Of a stretch of 50,512 nucleotides of DNA, positions 7,899 to 16,829 are shown piece by piece (position 1 is the stretch's first letter; each line of letters opens with the position of its first letter). Made by a program: the position numbers and the translations under genes. The DNA comes from an uncultured Rhodospirillales bacterium (GTDB lineage: Bacteria > Pseudomonadota > Alphaproteobacteria > Acetobacterales > Acetobacteraceae). Location of the stretch: the NCBI GenBank assembly GCA_903843125.1, contig CAIMOR010000487.1, forward strand, positions 1 to 50,512, in the 5' to 3' direction. The notes beneath the pieces were generated by a model. The model searched no databases, had not been told where the DNA came from, and saw only the letters and a program-made list of their open reading frames with translations.

Positions 7899-8762
7899 TC
7901 AGCGCGCCCGCGCCAGGATTTTCCGCGCCCTGTCCACCACCGGCAGGTCGATCATCGCGCCCTCGAAGGCGACGGCGCCGAGGCCCTTGCCCAGGGCTTC
8001 CTCGAAGCAGGCGATGAGCCGGCGGGCGCGGTCGACCTCGGCGGCCGACGGGCCGTATTCCTCATTGATGATCGGTACGTGCAGCGGGTGGATGCAGGCG
8101 GCGCAGCCGAAGCCGAGCTTGCGGGAGCGCTGCAGCGAGGTGCGGTAGCCGTCCAGGTCGGAGAAATCGGCGAAGGCGCCGACGCTGCCGAGCGGCAGGA
8201 TGCCGGCGGCGCGGCAGGCGGCGATGTTCAGCATGGCGAAGACATACATCGTGTCGGCGCCGGGCACGGCTTCGAGCTCGGTGGAGAGGTCCTCGCTGCC
8301 GACGCCCATGGCAGCCATGCGCGGGTCCGCGGCCGCAATGGCGTTCAGGTTGGCCAGTGCCGCCGGGGTTTCCACCAGGGCGATGAAGCGGGTCTGGCCG
8401 ACCGGAATGCCCACAGCGGCTTCCCGCACCGCGACCACTTCGCTGAGCAGCCTGATGTGCTCGGCGCCCATCACCTTGGGCAGCATCAGCACGGAGACGC
8501 CGGGTATGACCGCGGCCTCGATATCCGGCACGGCCAGTTCCAGTTGGCGGTTGACCCGCACGCAGACGGCGGCGCCGGCCTGGCCGACGGTCTTCACCGC
8601 CGCCGGCAGCGCGGCACGGGCGGCCAGCTTTTCGCTGGGCGGGATACTGTCCTCCAGGTCCAGGATGACGACGTCGGCGCCGCGGGTATGCGCCTTGGCC
8701 ACGAATTTCTCGGCCGTGGCCGGCACGAACAGCAGGGAACGCCAGTTGGGAGCCATGGTCAC
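7899..8762 (-). CDS. HpcH/HpaI-CitE family acyl-CoA lyase (citramalyl- or malyl-CoA lyase type)
   Basis: 287 residues, a TIM-barrel C-C lyase of the citrate lyase beta-like family: SLLFVPATAEKFVAKAHTRG, ADVVILDLEDSIPPSEK, then the Mg-binding glutamate (IALVETPAALANL) and GSEDLSTELE. It is the last gene of the operon 11813-7899; its GTG start overlaps the CoA-transferase stop as GTGA (an ATG two codons further in is the alternative). With the CoA-transferase and hydratase upstream, the likely reaction is cleavage of a beta-hydroxyacyl-CoA such as citramalyl-CoA into acetyl-CoA and pyruvate. The family assignment is firm; the substrate is inferred from neighbours. Confidence 0.85.
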   Translation of the reverse strand: MTMAPNWRSLLFVPATAEKFVAKAHTRGADVVILDLEDSIPPSEKLAARAALPAAVKTVGQAGAAVCVRVNRQLELAVPDIEAAVIPGVSVLMLPKVMGAEHIRLLSEVVAVREAAVGIPVGQTRFIALVETPAALANLNAIAAADPRMAAMGVGSEDLSTELEAVPGADTMYVFAMLNIAACRAAGILPLGSVGAFADFSDLDGYRTSLQRSRKLGFGCAACIHPLHVPIINEEYGPSAAEVDRARRLIACFEEALGKGLGAVAFEGAMIDLPVVDRARKILARAR

Positions 8763-9958
8763 AGTCCTTCGAAAGCGGCGCCGGAGGCGAGCATCGCCTC
8801 GATCTGTGTCTCAGGGTAGCCGAGGGCGGCCAGCACGGCGCGCGTGTCGCGGCCAAGCTGCGGCGCGGGCAGGGTTTCCTGCCGCATGCCGCCGCTGAAC
8901 CTGTTGGCCACGCTGGTGCGGCGCATGCGGCCCTCGGTCGGGTGGTCGTCGAAATTCCAGAAGCCGGTGTCCAGCAGGTGCGGGTCTTCCAGCAGGTCGT
9001 CGATGGAGTTGTAGCGCGCCGCCGGCACGTCGCAGGCCGCGAAGATCTCCAGCCATTCGGCGGTGGTCTTCTGCGCCAGGCCCTCGACGCGGACCTTGAA
9101 GAAGGCTTCCGCGTTCTGGGTGCGCGTGATGGCGGTGTTGAAGCGCGGGTCGTCCTTCAGCTCCGGCTTGCCGATGGCGGCGAAGAACGCAAACGCCTGC
9201 GCGTTGTTGTTGGGGCCGACCGTGATGTAGCCATCCAGCGTCGGCAGCGGGCGGTAGTCCGGCGAGAGCAGGCGCGCGTCGCCGGTCGGGCCTTCCGGCG
9301 GGTCGAAGGTGGCGGCGCCGAGATGCTCGCTCAGCACGAAGCTGGCCATGTTCTCGAACATCGGCACGTCGATGGCTTCGCCGACGCCGGTCTTTTCCCG
9401 CCGGTACAGCGCGAAGCCGATGGACTGCGCGGCGATCAGTCCGGTCGTGTGGTCGGTCATCACCATCGGCACGAAGCGCGGCTCGCCGATGGCGCGGTGG
9501 AAGGTGCCGGCAACGCCCGAGAGCGACTGGATGATGGGGTCATAGGCCGGGCGGTTGTAGTAACGGCCGCCGCGGCCGAAGGCGAGGATGCTGCAATGGA
9601 TCAGCCGCGGGTTCGCCGCCGAGAGCGAGGCGTGGTCCAGCCCGGCGCGCAGCAGCGCTTCTGGGCGCACGTTGCTGACGAAGACGTCGGCTTCGGCAAT
9701 CAGTGCCTTCAGCGCGGCGAGGCCCTCGGGCTGCTTGATGTTGAGGCCGATGCTGCGCTTGTTGCGGTTGAAGTTGATGAACTTGCCGCTCATGGCCGGC
9801 GTGCGCGAACCGGCGGCCAGGAAACGCAGGATATCGCCGCCGGGCGCTTCTACCTTGACCACATCGGCGCCCTGGTCGGCAAGGGTGCGGGTGCAGATCG
9901 GCCCCACCACCACGGTGGTGAGGTCGATCACCTTCACGCCATCGAGTGGCCCTGGCAC
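8759..9958 (-). CDS. CaiB/BaiF family III CoA-transferase
   Basis: About 399 residues. The family III signature is present: LDGVKVIDLTTVVVGPICTR, GADVVKVEAPGGD, FNRNKRSIGLNIK and the catalytic aspartate in VMTDHTTGLIA, plus VGEAIDVPMFENMASF. The enzyme moves CoA between carboxylic acids through an aspartyl-CoA anhydride. A GTG at 9958, overlapping the MaoC stop by one base (TAGTG), is preferred; a GTG at 9988 would add 10 residues inside the upstream gene. It lies between hydratase and lyase genes, so it probably activates the dicarboxylate that those enzymes process, for example itaconate or mesaconate with succinyl-CoA as donor. Confidence 0.87.
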   Translation of the reverse strand: MPGPLDGVKVIDLTTVVVGPICTRTLADQGADVVKVEAPGGDILRFLAAGSRTPAMSGKFINFNRNKRSIGLNIKQPEGLAALKALIAEADVFVSNVRPEALLRAGLDHASLSAANPRLIHCSILAFGRGGRYYNRPAYDPIIQSLSGVAGTFHRAIGEPRFVPMVMTDHTTGLIAAQSIGFALYRREKTGVGEAIDVPMFENMASFVLSEHLGAATFDPPEGPTGDARLLSPDYRPLPTLDGYITVGPNNNAQAFAFFAAIGKPELKDDPRFNTAITRTQNAEAFFKVRVEGLAQKTTAEWLEIFAACDVPAARYNSIDDLLEDPHLLDTGFWNFDDHPTEGRMRRTSVANRFSGGMRQETLPAPQLGRDTRAVLAALGYPETQIEAMLASGAAFEGL

Positions 9959-10824
9959 TACGCGAAGTCCAGTTCCATCTGGCCGCACAGCATGCCCTGG
10001 CTGTCCGCCACCCAGACATCCATGCGGCCGTCCTGCAGTGCATGGCCGTTCAGCGTGATGGTATCGCCGACATAGATCGGCCGCGTCAGCCGCGCGGAAA
10101 GCCCCACCAGCCTGCTGCCCGGCGCGTGCTTCACCGCAGCGTCCAGCAGCAGCTGCATGGTCAGGCCGCCATTCTGCACGATGTTCGGGTAGCCTTCCTC
10201 GTCGCGCGCATAGTCGGCGTCGTAGTGGATGCGATGCGCGTTCCAGGTGATGGCGGAGTAGCGGAACACCAGCGGATTGCTGAGATGCTTGCGCTCGCTC
10301 CAGGCCGCGTCGGTCGGCGCCGGGGTGCCGGCATTGACCGGGCTCTTGGTGCCGGGCGGCACGGCTTCGCGGTAGATCGCGTCGAACTCGTCCACCGCAA
10401 TGACCTGGCCGGCCACTTCGAAGGTGTGGCGCATGGTCAGCACGCAGATCTGCCCGGTGCGTGCCTTCTTCGGCTCTATGGCGGCCACCTCGGCCTTCTT
10501 CACCAGGGCATCACCGACGCGCAAGGCGCCGGGGATACGCACACGCCGGCCGGCGCCCATGCGGCGCGGCAGCGGAATCGGCGGCAGGATCACGCCCTTG
10601 TTCGGGTGGCCATCGGGTCCGATGTCGCTCTGCTTCGCGCTCTCACAGCAGAACAGGCTGAACCAGTGCGGCGGCAGCAGCGTGCCGCGGGGGAAGGCGT
10701 CGGGGTCCTGGTCCAGCGTCGCGGCGATGCGGCGGAGCATGCTGGGGGAGACGTCGTCATGCGTGACGCGGACATGGCCCAGCCAGTCGCGCTTCACCTG
10801 CTCCACGGCGGTGTCGAAGTCCAT
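9958..10824 (-). CDS. MaoC-like (FAS1-like dehydratase) acyl-CoA hydratase
   Basis: 288 residues, a double hot-dog hydratase of the mesaconyl-C4-CoA/itaconyl-CoA hydratase type. The N-terminal hot-dog (WLGHVRVTHDDVSPSMLRRI ... LPPHWFSLFC ... PLPRRMGAGRRV) is followed by a C-terminal one carrying the active-site stretch YSAITWNAHRIHYDADYA and EGYPNIVQNGGL. The ATG at 10824 is behind GGAGTG, which overlaps the stop of the upstream TctC gene. The next gene begins on its stop codon. Expected role: addition or removal of water on an unsaturated C5 dicarboxyl-CoA. The open frame extends far upstream on this strand, but that is a GC-bias shadow. Confidence 0.85.
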   Translation of the reverse strand: MDFDTAVEQVKRDWLGHVRVTHDDVSPSMLRRIAATLDQDPDAFPRGTLLPPHWFSLFCCESAKQSDIGPDGHPNKGVILPPIPLPRRMGAGRRVRIPGALRVGDALVKKAEVAAIEPKKARTGQICVLTMRHTFEVAGQVIAVDEFDAIYREAVPPGTKSPVNAGTPAPTDAAWSERKHLSNPLVFRYSAITWNAHRIHYDADYARDEEGYPNIVQNGGLTMQLLLDAAVKHAPGSRLVGLSARLTRPIYVGDTITLNGHALQDGRMDVWVADSQGMLCGQMELDFA

Positions 10825-10835
10825 CGGGGTCACTC

Positions 10836-11813
10836 CTACTCGGCGATCAGGTTCAGGCGGCGGATCAGCGGGCCCCACTTGGCCGCGTCGGCGCGGGTCA
10901 GGGCGCGGAATTCCGCGGGCGTATTGGGCGGCGCGATGTCGGCGCCGACGCGGTCGTAGCCGGCGCGCAGCTTGTCGTCCTTCAGCGCGTCGTTCAGCGC
11001 GGCGTTGATGCGCAGGATGATGTCCTCCGGCGTCTTCGCCGGTGCCACCAGGCCGAAATAGCCGGCGCCGACGAAGCCGGGCACCGTCTCCGCCATGGTC
11101 GGCACGCCCGGCCACATCGGGCTGCGCTCGGCCTTCGTCACCGCCAGCGCGCGGATGGTCGGCATGGTGCGGACGGTATCGCCCTCGGGGATGCCGATGC
11201 AGCGGGCGTGGACCCGGCCGGAGAGCAGGTCGGTCATCGCCTGGGTGCTCTGCCGGTACGGCACATGCACCATGTCCAGCCCCAGGCGCGCGCCGAGGTC
11301 CTCCATGATCAGGTGCGTGATGGCGCCGACCCCGGCGCTGGCGAAGGTGAACTTGCCGGGGTTCGCCTTGATCCAGGCGATCAGCTCGGGGAAGCTGGCT
11401 GCGGGGATGCTGGTGTGCACCAGCAGCACATTGGCGGTGCTGCAGAACTGACCGACCGGGGCGAAATCGGTTTCCCAGTTGTAGCCGAGCTGGCGGTACA
11501 GCAGCGCGTTGACGCCGCTGTTGGTGCCCATGGTGCCGACCATCAGCGTGTAGCCATCGGCCGGGCTGCGCGCGAGCATCTCGGCCGCCAGGTTGCCGGC
11601 GCCGCCCGGGCGGTTGTCCGGAAGCACGGTCTGGCCCAGCCGCTCGCTCAGCGCCTGGGCGGTGATGCGGCTGACGATGTCGGTCTGGCCGCCGCCGCCA
11701 TAGGGCACGATCAGCCGGACGGTACGGTCCGGGTATTCGGCGGCGTGGACGATACGCGGCGCTGCCAGCACGGCCAGCCCGGTCAAGGCGGCGCGCCGCG
11801 TGGATGCAGCCAT
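10836..11813 (-). CDS. Tripartite tricarboxylate transporter substrate-binding protein (TctC/Bug)
   Basis: 325 residues with a twin-arginine-like or Sec signal peptide (STRRAALTGLAVLAAPRIVHA) and the TctC pattern: YPDRTVRLIVPYGGGGQTDI, LPDNRPGGAGNLAAEMLA, SPADGYTLMVGT and DMVHVPYRQSTQAMTDLLSG. It is periplasmic and captures a carboxylate for a TctAB-type permease that is not in the window. It is the first gene of the minus-strand operon with hydratase, CoA-transferase and lyase, which suggests that its ligand is the dicarboxylate those enzymes degrade. The ATG at 11813 faces a divergent TctC gene across 110 bases, which must hold both promoters. Confidence 0.9.
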   Translation of the reverse strand: MAASTRRAALTGLAVLAAPRIVHAAEYPDRTVRLIVPYGGGGQTDIVSRITAQALSERLGQTVLPDNRPGGAGNLAAEMLARSPADGYTLMVGTMGTNSGVNALLYRQLGYNWETDFAPVGQFCSTANVLLVHTSIPAASFPELIAWIKANPGKFTFASAGVGAITHLIMEDLGARLGLDMVHVPYRQSTQAMTDLLSGRVHARCIGIPEGDTVRTMPTIRALAVTKAERSPMWPGVPTMAETVPGFVGAGYFGLVAPAKTPEDIILRINAALNDALKDDKLRAGYDRVGADIAPPNTPAEFRALTRADAAKWGPLIRRLNLIAE

Positions 11814-11923
11814 GGATCGATTTCCCCCGATTGGTCGAACGGCGCGCAATCTGCGGCGCTTTTCCGCTCTGGTCAAAGCGGCGGGAAGGCCGCAGGCTCG
11901 GCCGCAAGTTGAGAGGGGAAACG

Positions 11924-12892
11924 ATGAAGCTGGCACGCCGGACGCTGTTGCTGGGACTGGCCGGACCCGCTGTGGCCGCACCCGCCTTGGTCCACGCCGA
12001 GGGCTGGCCCAGCCGCAGCCTTCGCCTGGTTGTCAGTTTCGCCCCCGGCGCCAGCGCGGATTTCTTCGCCCGTGCCCTGGCCCCGCGGCTGGAGGCGCGC
12101 TTCGGCCAGCCGGTGGTTGTGGAGAACCGGCCTGGTGCCGGCGGCAATATCGGCGTGGATGTGGTGGCCAAGGCAGCGCCGGACGGCCACGTGCTGGGCA
12201 TCGCCGCCGCCGGCGCGCTGAGCGTGAACCCGGTGCTGCAACCCACCATGCCGTACGACGTGCAGCGCGACCTGGCGCCGGTGGGCCTGGCGCTGGACAT
12301 TCCCTTTGCGCTGGTCGCCGGCGCCAACATTCCGGGCGATCTGCGCGCGGTGATCGCGGCGGCCAAGGCACAGCCGGAACGCTTCGCCATGGCGCATGGC
12401 GGCAACGGTACCGGCATGCATTTGGCCGCCGCGCTGCTGTTGCAGATGGCCGGGCTGCAGATGCCGATGGCGCCGTTCCGTGGCAGCGCACCGGCGGCCA
12501 CCGCGGTGCTGGCCGGCGATACCGCGCTGGGCGTGGTGGACATTCCCGCCTGCCTCGCGCTGGTGCAGGCCGGGCAGTTGCGGGCGCTGGGCGTCACCAG
12601 CGCCGCGCGGGTGGCGGCGCTGCCCGACGTGCCGACGGTGGCGGAGGCGGCACTGCTAGGCTACGAGAGCGTCGGCTGGTTCGGGCTGATCGCGCCCGCC
12701 GGCACGCCGGCCGCGGTGGTGCAGCGCCTGAGCGCTGCGTTGCGCGATGAATTGCCGCCGCTGACCCAACGCCTGCTGGCGGTGGGTGCCGTGCCGCATT
12801 GGATGGCGCCGGACGCATTTGCCGGTTTCATCCGCGCCGAAAGCACGAAATACGCGGCGGTGATCCGCGCCGCCGACATCCGGGTGGAGTGA
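11924..12892 (+). CDS. TctC/Bug substrate-binding protein
   Basis: 322 residues; start ATG 11924 behind GAGAGGGGAA. The signal peptide (MKLARRTLLLGLAGPAVAAP) is followed by SLRLVVSFAPGASADFFARA, VENRPGAGGNIGVDVVAKAA and APFRGSAPAATAVLAGDT, the ligand-pocket loops of the Bug family. Five bases separate it from the acyl-CoA synthetase gene, so uptake and CoA activation of one carboxylic acid are probably coupled. It differs strongly from the divergent TctC at 10836, so the two are not a recent duplication. Confidence 0.9.
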   Translation: MKLARRTLLLGLAGPAVAAPALVHAEGWPSRSLRLVVSFAPGASADFFARALAPRLEARFGQPVVVENRPGAGGNIGVDVVAKAAPDGHVLGIAAAGALSVNPVLQPTMPYDVQRDLAPVGLALDIPFALVAGANIPGDLRAVIAAAKAQPERFAMAHGGNGTGMHLAAALLLQMAGLQMPMAPFRGSAPAATAVLAGDTALGVVDIPACLALVQAGQLRALGVTSAARVAALPDVPTVAEAALLGYESVGWFGLIAPAGTPAAVVQRLSAALRDELPPLTQRLLAVGAVPHWMAPDAFAGFIRAESTKYAAVIRAADIRVE

Positions 12893-12897
12893 GCCGC

Positions 12898-14541
12898 ATG
12901 ACCGCCTATTGGCCACCGCATCTGCCGCGCAGCCTGCCGCCGATGCAGGCGACGCTGGCGCACAACCTGCGCGTCACGGTGGCACGCTTCGGCGCGCAGC
13001 CGGGCATCGGCTTCTTCGGGCGGGAGCTGACCTGGCGCGTCTTCAACGAACAGGTGGAGGCCTTCGCCGGCTGGCTGCGTGGCCCGGCCGGGCTGCAGCG
13101 CGGGGAGCGGGTGGCACTGTACGCGCAGAACTCGCCGAACTGGCTGGTGGCCTACTACGGCGCGCAGCGTGCCGATTGTGTCGCGGTGCCGATCAGCCCG
13201 ATGAGCCGGGCCGGCGAACTGCGCTACGTCCTCGCCGACAGCGGCGCCAGGGTGCTGGTGGCGGCGCAGGACCTGCTGCCGATAGCGCTGGAGGGAGCGA
13301 GTGGTGACCTGCGCCTGGTGGCGGCGCACTACGCGCACTACCTGCCCGAAGCGTCCGGCTTCACCTTGCCGGGCTGGTTGACGGCGCCGGCCGAGGCCAC
13401 CAGCGGCGTGGTTGCCTGGGCCGAGGTCGTCGCCTGCACCGCCCGCGCGCCTGAGCCCGTGGCCATGGCCGACGACCTGGCGCTGCTGCCCTATACCAGC
13501 GGGTCCACCGGCACGCCGAAGGGCTGCGAGCATGCGCATCGCAGCTTCCAGCACAACATCCAGGGCCTGCTGCACTGGCACCAGATGACCGCCAGTACGG
13601 TCTTCATGGGCCTGCCGCCGATGTACCATGTCAGCGGGCTGATGCACTGCGTCCATAGCCCGGTCTACACCGGCGGCATGGTGGTGGCGGTGCCGCGCTG
13701 GGACCGCACGCTGGTGCCGCAGCTGGTGCGGCACTACGGCGTCACGCATTTCGGCGTGGCGCCCACGGCGGTGATCGACATGCTGGCCAACCCGGCCTTC
13801 GACGCGGCGGACCTGGCCAGCGTCAAGCGCATCACCAGCGGCGGCGCAACCATGCCGGCGGCGCTGTGGCATCGGCTGAAGGCGGCAACCGGCATCGAGT
13901 TCGTCGAGGCCTATGGCGCCACGGAAACCGCGGCGACGGCGCTGCTCAACCCGGTCAACCGGCCGAAGCCGGAATGCGCGGGCATCCCGTTCTTCGACAC
14001 CCATGCGCTGGTGGTGGACCCCGTCTCGCTGCAGCCGGTGGCGGCTGGCGAGAGCGGCGAAATCCTCATCAGCGGTCCGCAGCTGTTCCGCGGTTACTGG
14101 GGCAAGCCGCGCGACACGGCCGACGCCTTCGCCGAGATCGACGGCCGGCGCTACTACCGCAGCGGCGATATCGGCCGCGTCGATGAGGAAGGCTATTTCT
14201 TCATGACCGACCGGCTGAAGCGGATGATCAACGCTTCCGGCTTCAAGGTCTGGCCGGCCGAGGTGGAGGCCAAGCTGTACGAGCACCCCAGCGTGCGCGA
14301 GGCCTGCGTGATCGGCACCGCCGACGCCTACCGCGGCGAGACGGTGAAGGCCGTCATCGCGCTGCGCGACGGAGCGCCGGAGGACGACGCGGCGATCATC
14401 GCCTGGGCGCGGCAGCAGATGGCGGCCTACAAGGTGCCGCGAATTGTCGAGTTCGTCGCGGCCCTGCCGAAGTCGCCGGTCGGCAAGATCCTGTGGCGGG
14501 AACTGCAGGACCGCGAGAAGCAGAAGGAGAGCGACGCATGA
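12898..14541 (+). CDS. AMP-forming acyl-CoA synthetase (ANL superfamily)
   Basis: 547 residues. It activates a carboxylate as acyl-AMP and then as acyl-CoA in the cytoplasm. Core motifs are in order: phosphate loop LPYTSGSTGTPKGCEHAH, FVEAYGATETAAT, YYRSGDIGRVDEEGYFFM, hinge DRLKRMINASGFKVWPAEVE, and the catalytic lysine near the C-terminus (PKSPVGKILWREL). The start is ATG 12898, five bases after the TctC stop; the longer open frame upstream is the TctC gene in another phase. It overlaps the following metallo-hydrolase gene as ATGA. The acyl substrate is not evident, although the pairing with a binding protein points to an imported acid rather than a fatty acid. Confidence 0.9.
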   Translation: MTAYWPPHLPRSLPPMQATLAHNLRVTVARFGAQPGIGFFGRELTWRVFNEQVEAFAGWLRGPAGLQRGERVALYAQNSPNWLVAYYGAQRADCVAVPISPMSRAGELRYVLADSGARVLVAAQDLLPIALEGASGDLRLVAAHYAHYLPEASGFTLPGWLTAPAEATSGVVAWAEVVACTARAPEPVAMADDLALLPYTSGSTGTPKGCEHAHRSFQHNIQGLLHWHQMTASTVFMGLPPMYHVSGLMHCVHSPVYTGGMVVAVPRWDRTLVPQLVRHYGVTHFGVAPTAVIDMLANPAFDAADLASVKRITSGGATMPAALWHRLKAATGIEFVEAYGATETAATALLNPVNRPKPECAGIPFFDTHALVVDPVSLQPVAAGESGEILISGPQLFRGYWGKPRDTADAFAEIDGRRYYRSGDIGRVDEEGYFFMTDRLKRMINASGFKVWPAEVEAKLYEHPSVREACVIGTADAYRGETVKAVIALRDGAPEDDAAIIAWARQQMAAYKVPRIVEFVAALPKSPVGKILWRELQDREKQKESDA

Positions 14542-15248
14542 AGCTGACGTTTTTCGGCCATTCGGCCTTCCGCCTCGAATTCAACGGCGCGGTCGTGCTG
14601 ATCGACCCGTTCTTCACCGGCAACCCGCTGTTTCCCGGCACGGTTGAAGCGGCCAGCGCCGGCGCCACGCATGTACTGCTGACCCATGGCCATGCCGACC
14701 ACGTGGGCGACGCGGTGGCGATCTGCAAAGCCACGGGCGCCAGGCTGGTGACCAACTACGACCTGGCGATGTTCCTGGCGCGGCAGGGCCTCACCAACAT
14801 GGACCCGATGAACAGCGGCGGCGAGACCGACCAGGGCGCGTTCAGCGTGGCGATGACCATCGCCTTCCACAGCAGCGCGGAGGTTGACGAGAACGGCGTA
14901 TCGCAGTCGCTCGGCCACCCGACCGGCCTGGTGGTCCTGCCGAAGGATGCGGCCGAACCCGCGGTCTATCATGCCGGCGACACCGCGGTGTTCAGCGACA
15001 TGGCGCTGATCGACGAGTTCTACCGACCGAAGGTTGCGATCCTGCCCGTCGGAGACCGCTTCACCATGGGGCCGAAGCACGCGGCCCTCGCCGTGCAGCG
15101 CTTCCTGCCCAGCGTCGAGACCGCCATCCCTTGCCATTTCGGCACCTTCGGCCTGCTGCTGCCGGACGCCTCCGGCTTTGTCGCCGCGATGGCCGGCGCG
15201 AAGGCCAAGGTTGTCGTGCCGCCACTCGGCACCCCGTTCAGCGTTTAA
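14538..15248 (+). CDS. UPF0173-type metal-dependent hydrolase (metallo-beta-lactamase fold)
   Basis: 236 residues. It starts with the typical MKLTFFGHSAFRLEFNG and carries the metal motif LLTHGHADHVGDA, then VYHAGDTAVFSDM and a last histidine at IPCHFGTFGLL. This is the compact binuclear-metal hydrolase subfamily, usually 225-240 residues, with no signal peptide. It is translationally coupled to the acyl-CoA synthetase (ATGA) and followed by a CMD-family gene. It may hydrolyse an ester, lactone or thioester intermediate of the pathway; the substrate is unknown. Confidence 0.87.
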   Translation: MKLTFFGHSAFRLEFNGAVVLIDPFFTGNPLFPGTVEAASAGATHVLLTHGHADHVGDAVAICKATGARLVTNYDLAMFLARQGLTNMDPMNSGGETDQGAFSVAMTIAFHSSAEVDENGVSQSLGHPTGLVVLPKDAAEPAVYHAGDTAVFSDMALIDEFYRPKVAILPVGDRFTMGPKHAALAVQRFLPSVETAIPCHFGTFGLLLPDASGFVAAMAGAKAKVVVPPLGTPFSV

Positions 15249-15259
15249 GGAAACCGTCG

Positions 15260-15805
15260 ATGGCTCGGCTGCCCTACCTCAACCCGGAAGACCTTTCCGA
15301 GGAAGACCGTCCGCTGCTGAAGCGGATGATCACGCTGCACCGCTGCCTGGTGAACAGCCCGGGCGCCGCCCGTGCCTTCAGCGGGCTCGGCCAGTACATC
15401 CGCTTCCAGGCGAAGATCGACCCGCGGCTGCGGGAGCTGGCCATCCTGCAGGTCGGCTGGCTGGCGAAGTCCAGCTACGAATGGTCGCACCACGTGAAGA
15501 TCGGCTACGACTTCGGCGTCACCGATGCCGATATCGAGGGCATGATCGCCGATACCGCCGGCAAGCCGAGCAGCCTGGACGCGCTGACGCTGCTGGTGCT
15601 GAAGGGCGCCCGCGAGATCTTCGCCGGCGGCATGTCGGCCGAGACCTTCGCCGCATTGCAGGCGCACCTGACCAATGAGCAGATGGTGGACCTGACCGTC
15701 ACCGCGGCCTTCTACTGCGCCGTGGTGCGCGCGCTGGCGACACTGGCCATCGACGTGGAGCCGGAATACCAGAAGTACCTGGACAAGTACCCGTTTCCGG
15801 CGTGA
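15260..15805 (+). CDS. Carboxymuconolactone decarboxylase family protein (no CxxC)
   Basis: 181 residues, all helical. The family core is LRELAILQVGWLAKSSYEWSHHVKIGYDFGV, where peroxidase-type AhpD members have a CxxC pair; here the corresponding residues are SS and YEW, so no thiol chemistry is expected. It ends with FYCAVVRALATLAIDVEPEY. The start ATG 15260 follows AAGGAAA. It is the last gene of the plus-strand set with TctC, acyl-CoA synthetase and metallo-hydrolase; a lactone or aromatic ring-cleavage step would fit, but nothing proves it. Confidence 0.85.
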   Translation: MARLPYLNPEDLSEEDRPLLKRMITLHRCLVNSPGAARAFSGLGQYIRFQAKIDPRLRELAILQVGWLAKSSYEWSHHVKIGYDFGVTDADIEGMIADTAGKPSSLDALTLLVLKGAREIFAGGMSAETFAALQAHLTNEQMVDLTVTAAFYCAVVRALATLAIDVEPEYQKYLDKYPFPA

Positions 15806-15866
15806 GCGCCTGGCGGGCCGATCCGCGGCTTCGCGCCCTGCGGGGCTGCGCCGCTCGGGCGGCAGG

Positions 15867-16829
15867 CTACTCCAGCTTGATCCCGGCCTCGGTGATGATC
15901 TTCCGCCAGAAGGCGATCTCGCTGCGGATGAACGTCATGAAGGCGTCGGGGTCGGGCTCGGTGGTCTCCAGCCCCAACTCGGCGTAGCGCGCCTGCAGGC
16001 TGGGTTGGGCGAAGGCGGCCTTGCACGCCGCCACCGCCTGGCGCACCAGGGCAACCGGCAATCCGGCCGGGCCGGCCATGCCGTTCCAACTGTACACCAC
16101 GCTTTCCGGCAGCACTTCCAGCAGCGCCGGCACGTCCGGCACCAGGCTGCTGCGGCCGCGCCCGGTCACCGCGATGATCCGCGTGTCGCCGGCGCGGTGG
16201 AACGGCAGCGCGACATGGATGTTCTCCGCCACCAGGTCGATGCGCCCGGCCACGAGGTCGGCCCAGCACGGCCCGCTGCCCCTATAGGGCACGTGCTGCA
16301 GGTGCAGGCCGCTGCGCGCCTTCAGCACTTCGGTGGTCAGGTGGCCGCTGGTGCCGTTGCCGCTGCTGCCGCAGGTCAGCTCCCCGGACTGCTTCAGCAG
16401 GTCCGCCAGCGTCCGCACCGGGCTGTCCTTGTTGACCGAGATCGTCACCGGCTGCTGGCCGATCAGCGCGATGGGGGTGAAGTCGGTGTAGGGGTCGAAG
16501 CCCTGGCGCGGGAACAGCGTGGGGTTGGTGCCATGCGTGCCGATGGTGATCTGCCCCAGCGTCGCACCATCCGGCGCGGTCCGGGCCAGCATCTCGGCGC
16601 CGATATTGCCGCCGGCGCCGCCGCGATTGTCGATGACCAGTTGCGGCGCACCAGGCTGTTCGTTGAACACCGGCACGAACATGCGCGCGATGGTGTCCGC
16701 GCCGCCGCCGGGCGGGTAGGGCACGATGTAGCGCACCGGGCGGACCGGCCAGGCTGCCTGCGCCACGGCACCGCGGGCCAGCATCAGCGCCGGCAGGGCC
16801 AGCGTTGTCCGCCGTTGCCACATCGCCAT
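15867..16829 (-). CDS. TctC/Bug substrate-binding protein
   Basis: 320 residues. Signal peptide (RRTTLALPALMLARGAVAQA), then VRYIVPYPPGGGADTIARM, VIDNRGGAGGNIGAEMLA and HVPYRGSGPCWADLVAGRID. The ATG at 16829 overlaps the stop of the upstream TctC gene by one base (TGATG); a second ATG at 16823 is possible. Two adjacent, clearly different binding proteins under one promoter suggest two related ligands sharing one permease. It is convergent with the CMD-family gene across 61 bases. Confidence 0.9.
   Translation of the reverse strand: MAMWQRRTTLALPALMLARGAVAQAAWPVRPVRYIVPYPPGGGADTIARMFVPVFNEQPGAPQLVIDNRGGAGGNIGAEMLARTAPDGATLGQITIGTHGTNPTLFPRQGFDPYTDFTPIALIGQQPVTISVNKDSPVRTLADLLKQSGELTCGSSGNGTSGHLTTEVLKARSGLHLQHVPYRGSGPCWADLVAGRIDLVAENIHVALPFHRAGDTRIIAVTGRGRSSLVPDVPALLEVLPESVVYSWNGMAGPAGLPVALVRQAVAACKAAFAQPSLQARYAELGLETTEPDPDAFMTFIRSEIAFWRKIITEAGIKLE

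Noticed and set aside
10825-12597. N-terminal extension of the MaoC-like gene on the minus strand
   Set aside because: This part is out of phase with the real TctC gene on the same strand and antisense to the next one; the hydratase fold starts at 10824 behind its own ribosome site.
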